Origin: Dictyobacter formicarum
GTDB lineage: Bacteria > Chloroflexota > Ktedonobacteria > Ktedonobacterales > Ktedonobacteraceae
Length of the DNA stretch: 64,000 nucleotides
Direction: 5' to 3'
NCBI RefSeq assembly: GCF_016587435.1
Contig: NZ_BNJJ01000003.1
Coordinates: forward strand, 62,001-126,000
The notes below the pieces were generated by a model. The model was not told the origin of the DNA. It made no database searches and was given only the letters and a program-made list of their open reading frames with translations. Position 1 is the stretch's first letter. The number at the start of each line of letters is the position of its first letter. The translations under genes were made by a program, and so were the position numbers. Below, piece after piece: positions 41,122 to 49,883 of this stretch.

Positions 41122-42642
41122 TTATGCCAGACTGTTCAGGGCGCGGTCGATCCGGGACAGCGTGCTTTCGCGGCCCAGCGCTTCGATCATCTGGAACAGT
41201 GGTGGCGTGGCTTTGCGCCCACTGACTGCAACGCGTAAGGTGCCGAGAAACTGAGCGGGCTTGAGGGCCAGTTCTGTCATCAGAGCTCGCAGATGCTCCT
41301 CTAAATGAGTATGTTCCCAGGAGTCCACACCTGCCAGCAGGTCGCGCGAGCGGAGCAGGGCGTTTCTTGTGCCTTCCACATCCATCCCTTTTTGGATCAG
41401 TGGCGTTTCAGACTCCCAATCCTCGGTATAGAAAAATGAGACAGCATGCGCAGCCTCGCCCAGCGTGCGCAGTCGCTCGTGCTCCAGGCTCAGCACACGC
41501 TGCGTGTACGCAGGATCGAGCGGACGCTGGATGGCATCTGGCAGACCGCCCTCGGCCTCGGGACGCTCCATATAGGGCAGGGTACGCCGTGTCAGCTCTT
41601 CAAGCGAAAGTTTGCGAATATAGACGCCGTTCATCCAGGCCAGTTTCTCAGCATCGTAGATTGCCCCCGACACGCTGATACGCTCCAGCGAGAAGGATTG
41701 AATTAGTTCTTCACGTGTGAAGAATTCGGTTTTATCGTCAAAAGACCAGCCGATCAAGGCAAGAAAATTAAAAACCGCTTCGGGTAGGAAGCCCTGCTGG
41801 CGCAACTCCTTCCAGGAAAAGGCACCGTGTCGCTTGCTCAGCTTGCGTTTGTCCTTGCCCAGCACATCGGGCGCGTGATAGATCAACGGCATTTCCCAGC
41901 CTAGTGCTTTCCAGATCTGGCTGTGCAGCGGGGCACTGGAGATCCATTCCTCTGCACGAATCAAATGGGTGATCTCCATCAGGTGATCGTCGATGACATG
42001 TGCCAGGTGATAGGTGGGAAGCCCGTTCGATTTGAGCAGAATGGCGTCGTCGATATCGGCATTTCTAAACGTGATATCACCACGTAGCTCGTCTCGTACT
42101 ACTGTTTCCCCCTCTAAAGGCATAGCGAAGCGCACGGTTGATTTGAGACCAGCCGCTTCGTTCGCGGCGCGCTCTTCATCAGTGAGATAACGACAACGAC
42201 GATCATAGCGCGGCGGCAATTTCTGAGCCTGCTGCTCTTTGCGCATGCTATCCAGCCGCTCGGGCGTACAATAGCAGCGATAGGCATAGCCAGATGCAAT
42301 AAGCTGTGCGGCATACTGCTGATAGAGTGCCTGACGAAGAGTCTGATAATATGGACCATAGTCGCCGCCCACGTCGGGGCCTTCATCGATATCCATACCC
42401 AGCCACTGCATACCTTCTATAAGAAATTCGACGGCTCCCTCAACGGTACGCAACGTGTCGGTATCTTCAATCCTCAGAATAAATGAACCGCCGGTCTGGC
42501 GAGCATAGAGCCAATCGAAAAGGGCCGTGCGATATCCCCCGATATGCATCAATCCAGTCGGACTGGGAGCAAAGCGCAGGCGTGGCTTCTTGCCAGCGGC
42601 TAACGGATGCGGCCTTTCAATTCTATGATCTGTTTGCGTCAT
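41122..42642 (-). CDS. gltX: Glutamyl-tRNA synthetase
   Basis: 506 residues from ATG 42642, AGAGGTG upstream. It charges tRNA-Glu (and possibly tRNA-Gln for later amidation). Class I signatures: RFAPSPTGLMHIGGYRTALFDWLYAR with the HIGH-like HIGG, and KRKLSKRHGA (KMSKS-like). ILRIEDTDTLR, HLIRAEEWISSAPLHSQIWKALGW and the C-terminal helical anticodon-binding domain complete it. Length is normal. It is followed on the same strand upstream by an unrelated P-loop gene. No second glutamyl-tRNA synthetase was seen. Confidence 0.96.
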   Translation of the reverse strand: MTQTDHRIERPHPLAAGKKPRLRFAPSPTGLMHIGGYRTALFDWLYARQTGGSFILRIEDTDTLRTVEGAVEFLIEGMQWLGMDIDEGPDVGGDYGPYYQTLRQALYQQYAAQLIASGYAYRCYCTPERLDSMRKEQQAQKLPPRYDRRCRYLTDEERAANEAAGLKSTVRFAMPLEGETVVRDELRGDITFRNADIDDAILLKSNGLPTYHLAHVIDDHLMEITHLIRAEEWISSAPLHSQIWKALGWEMPLIYHAPDVLGKDKRKLSKRHGAFSWKELRQQGFLPEAVFNFLALIGWSFDDKTEFFTREELIQSFSLERISVSGAIYDAEKLAWMNGVYIRKLSLEELTRRTLPYMERPEAEGGLPDAIQRPLDPAYTQRVLSLEHERLRTLGEAAHAVSFFYTEDWESETPLIQKGMDVEGTRNALLRSRDLLAGVDSWEHTHLEEHLRALMTELALKPAQFLGTLRVAVSGRKATPPLFQMIEALGRESTLSRIDRALNSLA

Positions 42643-42764
42643 AAAACACCTCTTCTACGCGATAATGCCAAATGTGTAACTATTTTAACATAGTTAAGGA
42701 AGCATGGATAGAAATAGAAGAGATTTATTACTACTGAGCTCCATAGAGGCAAAAAGTCAGTCTA

Positions 42765-43400
42765 CTACTTGCTATCTTTCGCGAGAAGCTCGAGCAAATG
42801 CTCTCTATCGGCATTGTTTCTGACCACAAAGACTTTCTCTTTGTATTTTGCCAGGTACCGGCGCGTAAACTCTGCCGTAGGTGGCGCTCCAGGAGGACCA
42901 TCCATCCTATATGTGGCCAGACGGTTGAGCAAGATATTGGTGTCAGGTGGCTCGACATGGTTTCCGTGTTCTTCCAAGTACGCACACATGGTAGCCGCTG
43001 TATCAGCGGTCACCTGATTGAGATAATATTGGCGTGTACCTTTCAGGAAGCTGTAAAGCAGTCTGGTGGGATATGGATTGATGTCACGGAGGCTTTTTGA
43101 GATATGGCGACGAATGATGCGCCAGGCAGCCACGGGCCAGGAGATCTCCATCAACACGATATAATCGGCTCGATAGAGAAACGGATCCGTCCACATCAAG
43201 CCGATATTTTCAGTGACCCAGTCAGGCTGCTCGGCTAGTTCAAAAGCATAATTGATATATGCCTCCTCACCCTCACCATGGCCGGGAGCCAGATCGATCC
43301 AATCCAGATCTTGATGCCGAATATGTAATTGAGCTGCGATCATCTGTCCTAAAGTTGTTTTCCCGCTGCCAGGCCCTCCAATAATATGAACCTTTACCAT
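42765..43400 (-). CDS. P-loop NTPase, adenylate-kinase/topology-modulator-like
   Basis: 211 residues from ATG 43400 (a TTG codon directly precedes it). Walker A is VHIIGGPGSGKTTLGQMIAAQL at the N-terminus, followed by HQDLDWIDLAPGHGEGEE; YIVLMEISWPVAAWRIIRRHISKSLR looks like the LID/arm region with arginines. Such small kinases (the FlaR/DNA-topology-modulation-like group) have no firm substrate. The long insertion with TRLLYSFLKGTRQYYLNQ is not typical of nucleotide kinases. Cytosolic. Alone, 122 bases downstream of gltX's start. Confidence 0.8.
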   Translation of the reverse strand: MVKVHIIGGPGSGKTTLGQMIAAQLHIRHQDLDWIDLAPGHGEGEEAYINYAFELAEQPDWVTENIGLMWTDPFLYRADYIVLMEISWPVAAWRIIRRHISKSLRDINPYPTRLLYSFLKGTRQYYLNQVTADTAATMCAYLEEHGNHVEPPDTNILLNRLATYRMDGPPGAPPTAEFTRRYLAKYKEKVFVVRNNADREHLLELLAKDSK

Positions 43401-43547
43401 CAATTCAACTTTCTTACATGCGCTAAAACATAATCAAGTGTTATACTTCACTAAATTGAGGTACAACACTATAATACCTGATCATGTGCTGCATGAAAAG
43501 GATGATGGAGCATAGAAGAGGATTCCTCATCAAGTGATGGGATGAAG

Positions 43548-44210
43548 CTACGGTTCTGACATGCTATACAGGTATCGTTTGAACCAGATGGTTGCTAATC
43601 GGGCGACTTCCTCCAGAGCACCGGGCTCTTCAAACAGGTGCGTTGCGCCGGGAACAATGACGAGCTCTTTCTCACCAGGAAGTTGTGCAAAAGCGGCACG
43701 ATTCAGTTGCAGGACAACTTGATCATTCCCACCTACAATCAACAAGGTAGGAGATTGAACGTGCTCCAGTGCTTCTTCTGCCAGGTCGGGACGGCCACCA
43801 CGAGAGACGACAGCGCGGATCAAAGAGGTCCGTGATGCGGCGGCTTTAAGGGCTGCGGCGGCACCCGTGCTTGCTCCAAAGTAACCGATCGCCAGGTCCT
43901 TTGTGTCCGGTTGATTTTGCATCCAGTGTGTGACCTGAAGCAGGCGTTCGGTCAATAAATTAATATCAAAACGCGTTTCATAACGCCTATCTTCATCCTC
44001 AGTGAGCAGGTCCATCAGGAGGGTGCCAATGCCTGCTTGATTCAATTGCCGGGCAACAAAGGTGTTTCTCGGACTAAAACGACTACTCCCACTGCCATGA
44101 GCAAACGCCACCAGGCCCACGGCATGTTCGGGAAGCACAAGCGATCCTGCCAGCAGGGCCGCGTCAGCGGGTATCTGTACCACCTTCTCAAGCTGAGTTT
44201 TTTCCATCAT
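43548..44210 (-). CDS. Dienelactone-hydrolase-like alpha/beta hydrolase
   Basis: 220 residues; AAAGGAGAG before the ATG. Small alpha/beta fold: VGLVAFAHGSGSSRFSPRN (oxyanion region), IGYFGASTGAAAALKAAA with Ser nucleophile in G-A-S-T-G (near residue 116), LLIVGGNDQVVLQ with the Asp, VIVPGATHLFEEPG with the His. Homologues of this compact type are usually fused or next to phosphoribosyltransferases; here it is alone. Substrate unknown. Confidence 0.85.
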   Translation of the reverse strand: MMEKTQLEKVVQIPADAALLAGSLVLPEHAVGLVAFAHGSGSSRFSPRNTFVARQLNQAGIGTLLMDLLTEDEDRRYETRFDINLLTERLLQVTHWMQNQPDTKDLAIGYFGASTGAAAALKAAASRTSLIRAVVSRGGRPDLAEEALEHVQSPTLLIVGGNDQVVLQLNRAAFAQLPGEKELVIVPGATHLFEEPGALEEVARLATIWFKRYLYSMSEP

Positions 44211-44333
44211 GCTCTCTCCTTTTTTCTCATCCTTCGTCTTTCCTCTGTGAGCAATCTCTCTGATTAAAATTTTATGCTAACGACGTAGAATCACAGATAG
44301 GTCACAAACATCCCTGCATATATCTCACAGTAA

Positions 44334-44456
44334 TCACAGTATGCATGCAGCAATTTGGTTGAGAAAAGCGATCTCCAGCCTGACTAAAACCTGTTGATGG
44401 AGATTTCCCTGTTCGATCGCCAGCAGGGCCGTTATAATCTTCACCATGCTGGCAAT
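44334..44456 (-). pseudogene. Remnant of a D-alanyl-D-alanine carboxypeptidase (peptidase S11)
   Basis: A 40-codon open stretch reads IASMVKIITALLAIEQGN, then LHQQVLV and a short tail before TGA. The S-M-V-K is the SxxK active-site motif of S11 enzymes and the surrounding residues match its helix (family pattern ASxxKxxTALLALE). A TAG stop lies three codons upstream, and no SxN or KTG motifs follow. It is a fragment only. It lies 54 bases beyond the stop of the PBP gene on the same strand, so both wall-enzyme genes may once have been neighbours. Confidence 0.6.
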
Positions 44457-44509
44457 CGTCAGGCACTATTACACGCGCTCGACCAGGAGCAGTCAATCAG
44501 TGCTGGTAT

Positions 44510-46192
44510 CTATTGATTGCCATGCACTTGAGGACCAGAGTATGACTGCCATAAATTATGGGCCGGGCAGAACGTATTTGGATTATTCCAGGCGGGCAGT
44601 TGTGTTTTGACCAGGTTCTGGTTAAAGATGTCACTGTACATGTGCCAGATGGCGGGTCCAATACTATAAGCACCTTCACCACCGTTCTCGCGCATAGCTA
44701 CGATAGTAAGTGCCGGCACCTGTTGCGCATTGTTGATATCGAAGGGACCCTGCGTAATCATCCAACCATGTGGGCTTCGACCGCCCCCAACCTCGGCGGT
44801 ACCTGTTTTGCCAATAATGGTAGTCGGTGGACGATTGTCCTCGGTGATATGCCAGGCGCTACCACAGGTCGTGACTGCGTTCATACCCATGCGCGTATTA
44901 TAGGCCGCATCGGGACTGGCAACGTTGCTGAGTTGCTCTGGTGCAGAATCCTGCACTACATTCTTCTGCTGATCCGTAATTTTGGAGATAAGCATCGGGC
45001 GCATCAACGTACCATTGTTAGCCACTGTATTATCCACCAGCGACATCTGCAGTGGCGTCACAAAATCTACGCCCTGCCCGTATACATCGTTGACAAAATT
45101 GGCGAAATTGAGGTTTCCATCAGCCTGCAAAACGTGGCTTTTGGCAATCGGAAAATCAGCCGGAATAGTCTGATCAAAATACATACGTCTGGTATAATCC
45201 AGCCATTTCTGTTCCCCAGCGTTCACCCCTATATGGGCAAACATAATATTGTCCGAGTTGGCGAACCCAAACTCGGTATTAACAGGAAAATGGAAAACAT
45301 ATTGTCCGTAGCCTAGATTATCACCAACAACCGTCGTAGCTGGACTGTTGGCCGTCGCCGGAACGTGCCAGGGCTTATACGCATTCTGCATATCCCACTC
45401 TTGATCCAGCGTTGTTGCTCCCGAATCAAGCCCCGCCAGCATGGTCACCGTCTTAAAAGTTGAGCCCGGCGAGTAAAGTCCCTGTGTCGGACGATAGAGC
45501 AAAGGATTATCTGGAGCTTTGATCAGCTGACTGTAATATGAAGTCGGGTCCTGCGAATGTGTCAAGGTTTCAACCATTTTATTTGGATCATAAGTGGGAG
45601 AACTGAGCATAGCTAGAATTTCGCCAGTATGAGGATCGGTCACTATGGCTGATCCTCGATACGTTGGATACGTTGGATACGTATGATTGACGTAAGCAGT
45701 TCCCGTTGGATCAGGCGTGTAGTCACTATAATCCTGCGCCACAATCTTCTGAATGCGCTCATCAATAGTCAGGTAGATATTGTTACCACCCTGGGACGTA
45801 TGCAAGGTTTTGTTCACAAGATTATTGATAGCCGTTTGTCCTGTTCCCCCACTCAAGGTATCGTTGAATTGGGCCTCCAGGCCAGTTGGTGGATAAAGGC
45901 CTCCCGGCACATAATAACCAATCAGTCCAGCTAATGAAGGATCGGTATAGCGGCGAATAAATCCACCGCATGCCTTTGCATCGGGAACCGAATACGCCAG
46001 CACTACTCCATTGCGATCATAGATATTCCCGCGCCGAGGTACATTCTCTGGCTGGCAGAGGCGCGGATTATGTGGCGATGCCGTCACCTGGTCCGCTTTC
46101 ACTACCTGCCAATATACAAGAAATCCGCTGACAGCAATAAACATAACCATAAATATAATTGTTAGTTTACGGATGCTTGCATTTATGCTCAT
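44510..46192 (-). CDS. Penicillin-binding protein, class B-like transpeptidase (PbpA-type)
   Basis: 560 residues. An N-terminal membrane anchor (KLTIIFMVMFIAVSGFLVYWQVV) is followed by the class-B N-terminal motif ENVPRRGNIYDRNGVVLAYS and a transpeptidase domain: SxxK in YSPGSTFKTVT (about Ser244), SDN in GFANSDNIMF, and KTGTAEV. It crosslinks peptidoglycan outside the membrane. The order and short pedestal resemble PbpA of Actinobacteria. A short TYPTYPTY tandem repeat (45660-45690) lies in the catalytic domain. No rodA/ftsW neighbour; downstream is the S11 remnant. Confidence 0.93.
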   Translation of the reverse strand: MSINASIRKLTIIFMVMFIAVSGFLVYWQVVKADQVTASPHNPRLCQPENVPRRGNIYDRNGVVLAYSVPDAKACGGFIRRYTDPSLAGLIGYYVPGGLYPPTGLEAQFNDTLSGGTGQTAINNLVNKTLHTSQGGNNIYLTIDERIQKIVAQDYSDYTPDPTGTAYVNHTYPTYPTYRGSAIVTDPHTGEILAMLSSPTYDPNKMVETLTHSQDPTSYYSQLIKAPDNPLLYRPTQGLYSPGSTFKTVTMLAGLDSGATTLDQEWDMQNAYKPWHVPATANSPATTVVGDNLGYGQYVFHFPVNTEFGFANSDNIMFAHIGVNAGEQKWLDYTRRMYFDQTIPADFPIAKSHVLQADGNLNFANFVNDVYGQGVDFVTPLQMSLVDNTVANNGTLMRPMLISKITDQQKNVVQDSAPEQLSNVASPDAAYNTRMGMNAVTTCGSAWHITEDNRPPTTIIGKTGTAEVGGGRSPHGWMITQGPFDINNAQQVPALTIVAMRENGGEGAYSIGPAIWHMYSDIFNQNLVKTQLPAWNNPNTFCPAHNLWQSYSGPQVHGNQ

Positions 46193-47005
46193 AAATACAT
46201 CCTTCCCTTATCAAGACTTATCAGTATCGTATCACTTTCTTCACATCGCTTCTCAAAAATATATATTTGTCCTCCCCAAATAAACCATAGGTACCTTCCC
46301 TCTATATTTAAACGATTATATTTTCATCACAAACACTAAAATGCAATTGTATAGTAACAAATTGCTGTGAGGTATGGAGAAAAAGAACGATACACAAAAA
46401 GATACTCTTGAGGATCAGGGGAAACCTCTTTATTTCACGGATGGCCAGGATAAGCATGTTTATTCGCTACTCACAACTCTTATTTTTTAGAATATCATAG
46501 AATTATTTGTTATTTTACGTCCATAAATGTTTATAGTAATAGAGCATTCTTGACTGTATATATCTATGCAAGAATATATATTGCAGCGTTTTCAAGTTTA
46601 AGGGATCTATACAATTAATATTAGCCAATATTACAAACAACCATTGTTAGTCATCCAGGGCTGGCATATCATCAATAACGAATATACTATGTGCTATTAC
46701 TCAGAATAAGATGATCTCTTCTGCACCTGCATTGTTCGTACAAAGCTCACGCACAACATCAAGCTCACCATAATAATAGCTGTGAAGATGATTCGACAAC
46801 AGCAGCGACAAGGTTTTCAATGTCCTGACCGACAGATTGTAGTGCAAAGGACAGATCGCGGGCACGCATTTAAACTTCTCGCTTATGGCCATGGGTATCG
46901 CACTCCTGACTCTGATCATCTGCGCCCTCAGCCTTGGAAATGCGTTTCGCCTGCCATCGCATCAACCTTAAAAACAGTTGTCGCATCGGCACGACACGTC
47001 AGGCG
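46193..47005. other. 810-base spacer with decayed fragments
   Basis: AT-rich to 46700. On the plus strand 46843-46971 is open for 42 codons and ends as a protein C-terminus with a clear membrane helix (FSLMAMGIALLTLIICALSLGNAF), like the last helix of a transporter; it has no start and a stop upstream. A minus-strand 34-codon frame (ending near 46767, ARDLSFALQSVGQDIENLVAAV) also looks coding-like. Both are remnants at best. No intact gene. Confidence 0.4.
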
Positions 47006-47506
47006 CTACGCTGTAAAGTCATCCTCGCTTGCACCGCGCTCAAGAATTTCGGGCGGGATCACATGACGCTTCATCGGTTTGGCGCGAATAATCGACGTGG
47101 CGGGTATGCCTGTGAGGGAGAGCTGGTCAATGACTTTAGCCAGGTGATCAAGCGAGGTAGCCACAACTCTGACGATGATCGAATCACTGCCCGTCACGCG
47201 CGAACATTCCAGCACCTCCGGCAGCTCGCACACCTGTGAAACGGCGTTACGGCAACTCTGTCCCCCAATGCCCTGCAGTTGGATAACAGCCTGAACCGGC
47301 ATCCCCAGTTTGCTTAGGTTAACCTCGGCATGATAGCCAGTAATAATACCCGCTTCCTCCATCTTACGCACCCGTTCAGCGACAGACGGCAGCGAAAGTC
47401 CGATCCGCTGTCCCAATTCTGTATAGGAGAGGCGTGCATTTTGCTGCAACTCTTGAAGCAGGCGCCAGCCAGTTTCATCAAGTAGCTTTTCAGTTTCTAA
47501 GGCCAT
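47006..47506 (-). CDS. Lrp/AsnC-family transcriptional regulator
   Basis: 166 residues from ATG 47506, AGAGGAAG upstream. N-terminal HTH: WRLLQELQQNARLSYTELGQRIGLSLPSVAERVRKMEEAGIITGYHAEVN, the classic Lrp pattern, then the RAM ligand domain (VQAVIQLQGIG, VLECSRVTGSDSIIVRVVATSLDHLAKVIDQL). It is divergent from an LLM oxidoreductase and a LysE-type exporter; Lrp-type proteins often sense the amino acid exported by a LysE neighbour, which is a reasonable inference here. Confidence 0.93.
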   Translation of the reverse strand: MALETEKLLDETGWRLLQELQQNARLSYTELGQRIGLSLPSVAERVRKMEEAGIITGYHAEVNLSKLGMPVQAVIQLQGIGGQSCRNAVSQVCELPEVLECSRVTGSDSIIVRVVATSLDHLAKVIDQLSLTGIPATSIIRAKPMKRHVIPPEILERGASEDDFTA

Positions 47507-47630
47507 ACTATGATTCTTCCTCTATATCTTATGTCGTTAGCTGTATATACGTTACTTTTTGTCTGTATCTTAACACATAAACACCATATACTAGCAGCAT
47601 TACAGATACTAGAAGGAGTGTTAAGTACTT

Positions 47631-48515
47631 ATGATGCAACACAAATCACTACACTTTGGCATTAAAACGGCGCCAACACATGCAACGCATGAAGCATTGC
47701 TGCAAGTCTGGCAGGCAGCTGATGTGCTCCCCATTTTTGAACATGCCTGGCTCAATGACCATCTGATGTCCCTCGGAGACCATCCCACCGATCCTTGTCT
47801 GGAAAGCTGGACCTTACTGGCAGCGCTGGCCGCCCACACTCAACGTTTGCGCGTTGGGGTCATGGTCACGGACAATACCTATCGCCATCCTGCGATACTG
47901 GCAAAGATGGCGGCGACCATCGATATCATTGCCCATGGTCGGCTGAATTTTGGCATCGGGACCGGTTGGTCGGAACAAGAACACCGTGCCTACGGCATCA
48001 CACTACCTCCTCCCGGTGAGCGTGTTCGCCGTTTGGATGAGGCATGCGAGTTAACCCGGCAGTTGTGGACACAACCCGTTGTAAATTTTACAGGCCGCTA
48101 CTATCAGTTGCATGAGGCATATTGTGAACCCAGGCCCATTCAGAGGCCACATCCGCCTTTTGTTATCGGAGCCGAAGGCGAACAGACGCTACGCGTGGTT
48201 GCCCGCCATGCAGATATCTGGGATTGCAGCGTCAATACCCCAGAGGAATATCGCCATAAGAGCTCAGTCCTGGACGACGCCTGTGCGACCATTGGACGTG
48301 ATCCAGCTACCATCGAACGTTCCAGGCATATCTCTGTTGATCCCTCTGATCTGCACGCAGCATACGAGGAGACGCGCACGTTCATCGACGCAGGAGCAAC
48401 GCACATCATCTATCACGTGCCCGTTCCCGACCCACAGGGGATTCTGCACCGCCTGGCAAAAGAAGTCGCCGAGCCTCTACGCGCTGAATACGATAAGGCT
48501 GGCAATCAGGCATAA
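47631..48515 (+). CDS. LLM-class (luciferase-like) oxidoreductase, probably F420- or flavin-dependent
   Basis: 294 residues, AAGGAGTG before the ATG. The bacterial-luciferase TIM barrel is clear: LHFGIKTAPTHATHEALLQVWQAAD, HTQRLRVGVMVTDNTYRHPAILAKMAATIDIIAHGRLNFGIGTGWSEQEHRAYG, and PHPPFVIGAEGEQTLRVVARHADIWDC. F420- and FMN-dependent members look alike at this level. The LysE-family gene starts 31 bases after the stop. Substrate unknown. Confidence 0.88.
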   Translation: MMQHKSLHFGIKTAPTHATHEALLQVWQAADVLPIFEHAWLNDHLMSLGDHPTDPCLESWTLLAALAAHTQRLRVGVMVTDNTYRHPAILAKMAATIDIIAHGRLNFGIGTGWSEQEHRAYGITLPPPGERVRRLDEACELTRQLWTQPVVNFTGRYYQLHEAYCEPRPIQRPHPPFVIGAEGEQTLRVVARHADIWDCSVNTPEEYRHKSSVLDDACATIGRDPATIERSRHISVDPSDLHAAYEETRTFIDAGATHIIYHVPVPDPQGILHRLAKEVAEPLRAEYDKAGNQA

Positions 48516-48546
48516 AGCATTTTTGCCAGCTATCACGGAGGTTTCT

Positions 48547-49167
48547 ATGATGCTACTTTTTTTATCCGCGTTCGGGATTGGCCTCGCTTTTTTTGCCGCG
48601 CCTGGTGCCATCACGGCCCAGCTTTTACGGCGCGGCCTGGATCGAGGCTTTTTCTCCGCTCTGTTTCTACAACTTGGTGCCTTGATTGGCGTCACACTGT
48701 GGGCAATCATCGCATTCATTGGCGCCGCCATACTGGTACAAAATACCCTCGTCCGTCTGATCTTAGGCGCTATCGGCATCCTGTTACTACTGCTGTTAAC
48801 GTGGCAGGCGCTCAGAGATGCCTATCGTGGAAAAGTAGCAGAGGCAAAAGCATCAAGTGCCCGTAGTGATTTCGCTTTGGGAGCAGCCCTCTCCCTGGCG
48901 AATCCGCTGCCGATTGCATTCTGGCTTGGCATCGGAAGTACTGTTATGACAACAAGTAGTAAAACTTCGCCCAACCCACAAAACCTCGTGATATTCCTGG
49001 CGGGTTTTCTCTGCAGCGCATTGCTCTGGTGTTTCTTTATGGCAGGCCTGATCGCCTGGGGACGGCGTTTTGTGACGCCCCTGTTCTTCCGCTTCATCAA
49101 CCTTCTGTGTGGTCTCGCACTCGGCTTTTTCGCCCTCAAACTGCTATTGCTATTGCTCAAAAGCTAG
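48547..49167 (+). CDS. LysE/RhtB-type exporter
   Basis: 206 residues from ATG 48547, GGAGG seven bases upstream. The frame remains open far upstream inside the LLM gene, but that part is out-of-frame shadow. Six hydrophobic segments: FLSAFGIGLAFFAAPGAITAQ (the conserved first helix with PG), LFLQLGALIGVTLWAIIAFI, LVRLILGAIGILLLLLLTWQAL, ALSLANPLPIAFWLGIG, LVIFLAGFLCSALLWCFFMAGLIAW and FINLLCGLALGFFALKLLLLL. LysE-superfamily proteins export amino acids. Probably regulated by the divergent Lrp protein. Confidence 0.87.
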   Translation: MMLLFLSAFGIGLAFFAAPGAITAQLLRRGLDRGFFSALFLQLGALIGVTLWAIIAFIGAAILVQNTLVRLILGAIGILLLLLLTWQALRDAYRGKVAEAKASSARSDFALGAALSLANPLPIAFWLGIGSTVMTTSSKTSPNPQNLVIFLAGFLCSALLWCFFMAGLIAWGRRFVTPLFFRFINLLCGLALGFFALKLLLLLLKS

Positions 49168-49311
49168 CCATCTTACAAACCAGCTCTTTATCTGGTCCTT
49201 TCTTCGAAATATATATTTCGGATATATATCTTTATATATAAAGAACGGCAGCTATTTATCGACGATAAAAGAAGAAGGGAAGACGCAGTTATCCACGTCT
49301 TCTCATCGCTT

Positions 49312-49473
49312 TCATATCGGAATTCTGGGATTCACCAGACTATAGAAGCGAGGGGGACGCTTAGACATCGAAGGTGGGAGCACGCCAATTTTTACACGAT
49401 AGGAAGTGAGAAATGAATTACCAAAGCGATTGACCAGGTATCTCTCCCATGTTACGAAGATTAAACCGTGCAT
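49312..49473 (-). pseudogene. HNOB (heme-NO-binding) protein, N-terminal fragment
   Basis: 53 codons from ATG 49473, behind an excellent ribosome site (GGAGGA, 8 bases). The first 29 residues, MHGLIFVTWERYLVNRFG then NSFLTSYRVKIG, fit the start of bacterial heme-NO-binding domains (pattern M-x-G-x-I-F-x-x-W-E-x-Y-L, RFG). After that the sequence departs and stops at TGA 49312-49314, where a full domain needs about 180 residues. It follows the NOS fragment by three bases on the same strand. It is a truncated gene, no longer able to bind heme. Confidence 0.65.
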
Positions 49474-49476
49474 ATG

Positions 49477-49707
49477 CTATTCCTCCATAAGAGGGCCAGA
49501 CCAAAAGCGTTTTTCCAGCCAGGGGGCAGTTTGATAAAAGAAATTAGGCATGATCTGGCGATTTTCATAAGGGGTATGAAAAACCGGTGTCGTTGAGCCT
49601 GACATGGGCGGTACAATCCATCCCCAATCTGCATAATGAGCAGTTCTTTTGATACTATAGCTGGTGATACTGTGACTGTCTTTTGCCGATAAGGCAATCC
49701 AAATTTC
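49477..49707 (-). pseudogene. Nitric oxide synthase oxygenase, C-terminal fragment
   Basis: 76 codons (no start; an in-frame stop precedes at 49708-49710). The stretch [20 protein letters not shown] is the hallmark C-terminal segment of NOS oxygenases (A-D-W-x-W-I/L-V-P-P-x-S-G-S-x-T-P-V-F-H), where it lines the pterin/heme site and dimer interface; the following [10 protein letters not shown] fits the family FYYQxxPW. The heme-ligating Cys region and more than 250 upstream residues are missing. It ends in TAG, and the HNOB start follows directly, so this was an NO-producing and NO-sensing gene pair. Confidence 0.78.
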
Positions 49708-49883
49708 TCATTAAGCTTGAATTGACGTTGAAAATTCATAGCGCTACACGTACTTTTTTTCACCTTTTCACTACTATCACACAAGCATTCCACTCCTTCT
49801 ATGCAATCTCTCTTCTGCTTAATTTGTACATTTCGAGACATATGCAGGTAAGGCAACAAAGACCGATTAGCGGATATCCATTT

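Noticed and set aside
46782..47066. 94-codon plus-strand frame near the lrp gene
   Set aside because: Gln/Arg-rich translation without family features; overlaps a better supported transporter-like fragment in another frame and the end of lrp.
49461..49859. 132-codon minus-strand frame
   Set aside because: A different frame of the same strand reads the NOS C-terminal hallmark, so this frame is a shadow of the relic.
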